This document shows, one piece after another, positions 61,621-64,000 of a stretch of DNA of 64,000 bases (the stretch's first letter is position 1; each line of letters begins with the position of its first letter). The stretch spans positions 1 to 64,000 of the forward strand of contig OZ219927.1 in NCBI GenBank assembly GCA_964291465.2, read 5' to 3'. The position numbers and the translations under genes are program-made. This stretch comes from JAGWBJ01 sp964291465. Lineage in GTDB: Bacteria > Chloroflexota > Dehalococcoidia > Lucifugimonadales > JAGWBF01. Below the pieces are notes generated by a model. The model ran no database searches and had not been told where the DNA came from. It worked only from the letters and a program-made list of their open reading frames with translations.

Positions 61621-62415
61621 ATGGCTGAACGTCCAAACCCCCGCGCCGGGGCGCATCCCACCCCCGGCACCTACATACGCATAGCGACCCTGCTCGCCAT
61701 CCTGACCGCCCTCGAGGTGGCGGTCTTGTACATCGAAGTGCTGGAGCCGGCGTTCCTGCCCATCTTCCTGATCCTGTCCGTGGCCAAGTTCGGCCTGGTG
61801 GTGCTGTTCTACATGCACCTGAAGTTCGACAGCCGCCTATTCTCCGGCGTGTTCGTGGGCGGCCTGCTGCTGGCCGTATCGGTGGCCATCGTGCTGATGG
61901 CCCTCTTCCAGGTCCTGTCAACCACGGCCGATAGGCCCGAGGGTACACCGGCGGGCCCTCCTGACCACGGAGAGCCCACGGTGGCGCCGGTCCAGACGCC
62001 GACGCCGACTCCTCAGGCTACCGCACCGCCCAACGGCGCCCCGGCGACCACACCGGCAGTGCCCGCAACCTCCGATCCTGCACCCTCCGGGGACGGTCTG
62101 GCCCTGTTCATGACCGTTCCGGACAACGTGGCGCCCCAGGCGCTGTGGTGCAACACCTGCCACCGGATAGAGGGGATCTCGGACGGCCTCGTCGGCCCGG
62201 ACTTGACCAATATAGGCACCGATGCGGCCACAAGGAAACCGGGCATGTCGGCGGCCGAGTACCTGGCGGAGTCCATCACGGACCCCGAGGGCTTCATGTG
62301 CCCCCAGGAGGTGCCGCGCTGTGGGACTCCGGGACTCATGACCCACGCCATCACCGAGAACCTCACGGGTGAGCAGGTGGATGCCCTGGTGGAGTTCCTG
62401 TTACAGCAGAAGTGA
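61621..62415 (+). CDS. Cytochrome oxidase subunit IV fused to a cytochrome c domain
   Basis: 264 residues. The N-terminal part (about 15-105) has three helices with the bacterial subunit IV pattern (EVAVLYIEVLEP, AKFGLVVLFYMHLKFD). A Pro/Thr-rich linker (about 108-155) leads to a cytochrome c domain with CNTCH (Cys 177, Cys 180, His 181) and a likely axial Met in GLMTHA (Met 240). Two more cysteines (MCPQEVPRC) lie in the domain. The fusion ties an extra electron-transfer heme to the oxidase. Confidence 0.88.
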   Translation: MAERPNPRAGAHPTPGTYIRIATLLAILTALEVAVLYIEVLEPAFLPIFLILSVAKFGLVVLFYMHLKFDSRLFSGVFVGGLLLAVSVAIVLMALFQVLSTTADRPEGTPAGPPDHGEPTVAPVQTPTPTPQATAPPNGAPATTPAVPATSDPAPSGDGLALFMTVPDNVAPQALWCNTCHRIEGISDGLVGPDLTNIGTDAATRKPGMSAAEYLAESITDPEGFMCPQEVPRCGTPGLMTHAITENLTGEQVDALVEFLLQQK

Positions 62416-62508
62416 CCGGCTCCGCCAACGGCTGTCATCCCCGTGGGAGCGCCGTCATATGCGGCCACGGCTTTCGGTGCGTCTAACGTGAGATACCAGG
62501 AGTAAGGA

Positions 62509-63360
62509 TTGCCGGAGCAGGTCGTGGACTTCTCCTGGACAGCGTGGCACGGCCATCCCAGCGTGGTGGCGGGGTTGGTGGTGCTGACTGGGGGGTACCT
62601 GCTGGCCGTGGGGCCCCTCAGACAACGCTACGGCTTGGCGGCCCAGGTGCCGGCGGGCCAGGCCTCCATCTTTCTGTGCGGAGTGCTGGTCATCTTCGTG
62701 GCGCTGCTCTCGCCACTCCACGAGCTGGGGGACCGGTACCTGTTCAGCGCCCACATGGTCCAGCACCTGCTTCTGACCCTGGCGGCGCCCCCGCTTCTCA
62801 TAGTAGGGACCCCTTCCTGGATGTTGCGACCCCTGGTGAGCGTGCCCCAGGTATTCCGGGTGGCACGCATCGCCACGCTCCCGGTGGTGGCCTTCGTGGT
62901 GTTCAACGCGGTGTTCGTGCTGTGGCACATTCCCGCCCTGTACGACCTTGCGTTGAGGGAGAGGGGCGTCCACATCCTGGAGCACGTGATGTTCCTGGTG
63001 GCTGCGCTGCTGATGTGGTGGCCCTTGCTTGGCCGCCTCCCCGAGCTGCCCCGCCCTTCCTACTTGGTGCAGATGCTGTACCTGTTCGTGCACCCGACCG
63101 TTCCCGCAATCCTGGGAGCGATCATCACCTTCTCCGACGGCGTGCTCTACGAATGGTACGCGGCCGCCCCCCGGATATGGGGCGTCTCAGCCCACACCGA
63201 CCAGCAGATCGGTGGTATCATAATGTGGATTCCCGGCGGGCTTGCCTACCTGTTCTCCCTGATGGTGGTGTTCCTGGTCTGGGCCGGGCAGGAGGAGTCC
63301 GCGGTGGGGCGGCCCCACGGCCAGCCCTACGAGCCGAAGGCATACAGGGGGTCGGGATAG
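62509..63360 (+). CDS. ctaG: Cytochrome oxidase assembly protein CtaG (caa3 type)
   Basis: 283 residues with about seven helices and the Caa3_CtaG histidine pattern: SPLHELGDRYLFSAHMVQHLLL, VLWHIPALYD and HILEHVMFLVAALLMWW. These proteins are needed to build active caa3 oxidase, probably in copper delivery. TTG start 62509 has AGGAG 7 nt upstream. The 93-bp gap before it shows no clear promoter. Confidence 0.9.
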   Translation: MPEQVVDFSWTAWHGHPSVVAGLVVLTGGYLLAVGPLRQRYGLAAQVPAGQASIFLCGVLVIFVALLSPLHELGDRYLFSAHMVQHLLLTLAAPPLLIVGTPSWMLRPLVSVPQVFRVARIATLPVVAFVVFNAVFVLWHIPALYDLALRERGVHILEHVMFLVAALLMWWPLLGRLPELPRPSYLVQMLYLFVHPTVPAILGAIITFSDGVLYEWYAAAPRIWGVSAHTDQQIGGIIMWIPGGLAYLFSLMVVFLVWAGQEESAVGRPHGQPYEPKAYRGSG

Positions 63361-63422
63361 GCCGCCTTGGATACGATGTGCACGACATGCCGGCCGGCGT
63401 GGTCTCCTAGAGAGGTGTAATC

Positions 63423-63626
63423 ATGAGCGCGTTCCGAATGTCCATGCTCCTGCCCATCCTGGCCATCCTGTTCGTGGTGGTGTGGGGAGGCGGGCTTGGC
63501 GTGATATTCATAGTCCTCAACGAGACCGGCGCGAGGGAGTTCGGGGCCATCGGCATCGGGCTTGGGCTCGTGGTGTTCGTCCCTCTGATCGCCGGGGTCC
63601 TCGCCAGGCAGAAGACGGGACTCTAG
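63423..63626 (+). CDS. Small two-helix membrane protein
   Basis: 67 residues with two membrane helices (about 7-30 and 40-60) and a short basic end (ARQKTGL). No family recognised. It has a good ribosome site (GAGGTG) before ATG 63423 and lies between ctaG and sco1, so it may be an accessory oxidase subunit or assembly factor. Confidence 0.7.
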   Translation: MSAFRMSMLLPILAILFVVVWGGGLGVIFIVLNETGAREFGAIGIGLGLVVFVPLIAGVLARQKTGL

Positions 63627-63670
63627 CCGCCCCTCGAAGGGTGCACCCTCTTCCTCGACTCCACCCGGAT

Positions 63671-64000
63671 ATGAGACTGGCTGCATGGGCGGTTGGCTTC
63701 CTTACCCTGGCCGCAGCGGTCACGGGCTGCGCCAGTGACGAGGCCTTCGAAGGGACGGTCCTGGACCCTCCTGACGACGCCCCAGCCATCAGCCTCTCCG
63801 ACCAGTTCGGCGAAACGGTATCCCTTTCCGACTTCGCGGGCAAGGTCGTTCTCCTCACCTTCCTCTACACGGCCTGCCCGGACGTATGCCCCATCGTGAC
63901 CGAGACGCTGCGGCGCACCCACCAGCTCCTGGGAGAAGACGCCGCCAGGGTGCAGATAGTGGCCGTCAGCGTGGACCCCGGGAGGGACTCGGTGGAGGAG
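63671..64000 (+). CDS. SCO1/SenC-type copper chaperone lipoprotein, cut by window edge
   Basis: The first 110 residues are visible. A lipoprotein signal (lipobox AVTGC, Cys 20) is followed by the thioredoxin-like SCO domain with the copper-binding CPDVC in TFLYTACPDVCPIVTET and VAVSVDPGRDS. The His ligand would lie beyond the edge. SCO proteins load the CuA site of subunit II, which fits this operon. Confidence 0.9.
   Translation, partial: MRLAAWAVGFLTLAAAVTGCASDEAFEGTVLDPPDDAPAISLSDQFGETVSLSDFAGKVVLLTFLYTACPDVCPIVTETLRRTHQLLGEDAARVQIVAVSVDPGRDSVEE

Overview
The window is a 64 kb piece of a GC-rich bacterial chromosome that is almost fully coding. Its gene content suggests a Chloroflexota bacterium, possibly in or near the SAR202/Dehalococcoidia group. 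This is an inference from content, not a placement: there is no rRNA, and no marker could be compared. The supporting signs are a full F420 core set (cofG, cofH, cofD, cofC) next to an F420-type LLM oxidoreductase, sat and aprB sulfur genes, an UPF0182 membrane protein, a membrane ferritin (MbfA type), and a caa3-type oxidase operon. Start codons are mixed ATG, GTG and TTG. Several promoters fit the sigma-70 pattern (TTGnnn, 17 bp, TAnnnT).

Left part (1-12.4 kb). On the minus strand lie a hydantoinase-type amidohydrolase, a 1502-residue fusion of a GHKL ATPase and an SF2 helicase with lower G+C than its surroundings, sulfate adenylyltransferase (sat), an MFS transporter and the start of aprB. 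On the plus strand an SDR dehydrogenase is translationally coupled to a second, related MFS transporter. A ComEA-like DNA-binding protein follows on the minus strand.

Middle (12.4-35.5 kb). The genes here are mostly housekeeping: ilvE, plsY, a small membrane protein, a PAP2-like protein with altered catalytic motifs, coxG, prkA and leuS. Then comes an arginine operon argJ-argB-UPF0182-argD-argG-argH-rpe, followed by rpmB (minus), a fatty acid kinase pair (fakA, degV) and recG.

Accessory pocket (35.46-37.75 kb). A FitAB-type toxin-antitoxin pair faces a DUF4143 AAA+ ATPase. Just upstream of the ATPase start is an array of seven direct repeats with a 23-bp period. With the helicase fusion, this is the least explained part of the window.

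Right part (37.9-64 kb). argS and ruvB are followed by the F420 cluster (NIPSNAP, cofG, cofH, cofD, cofC, LLM oxidoreductase), a secreted nuclease, fabI (apparently with a CTG start), an iron block (mbfA, fbpC, fbpB, dtxR), an alpha/beta hydrolase, a NUDIX hydrolase and a GNAT acetyltransferase. The last 8 kb is an aerobic respiratory operon: ctaA, ctaB (broken by a one-base frameshift), ctaC, ctaD, ctaE, a subunit IV-cytochrome c fusion, ctaG, a small membrane protein and a partial sco1. A redox-type (Rex-like) operator candidate lies upstream of it.
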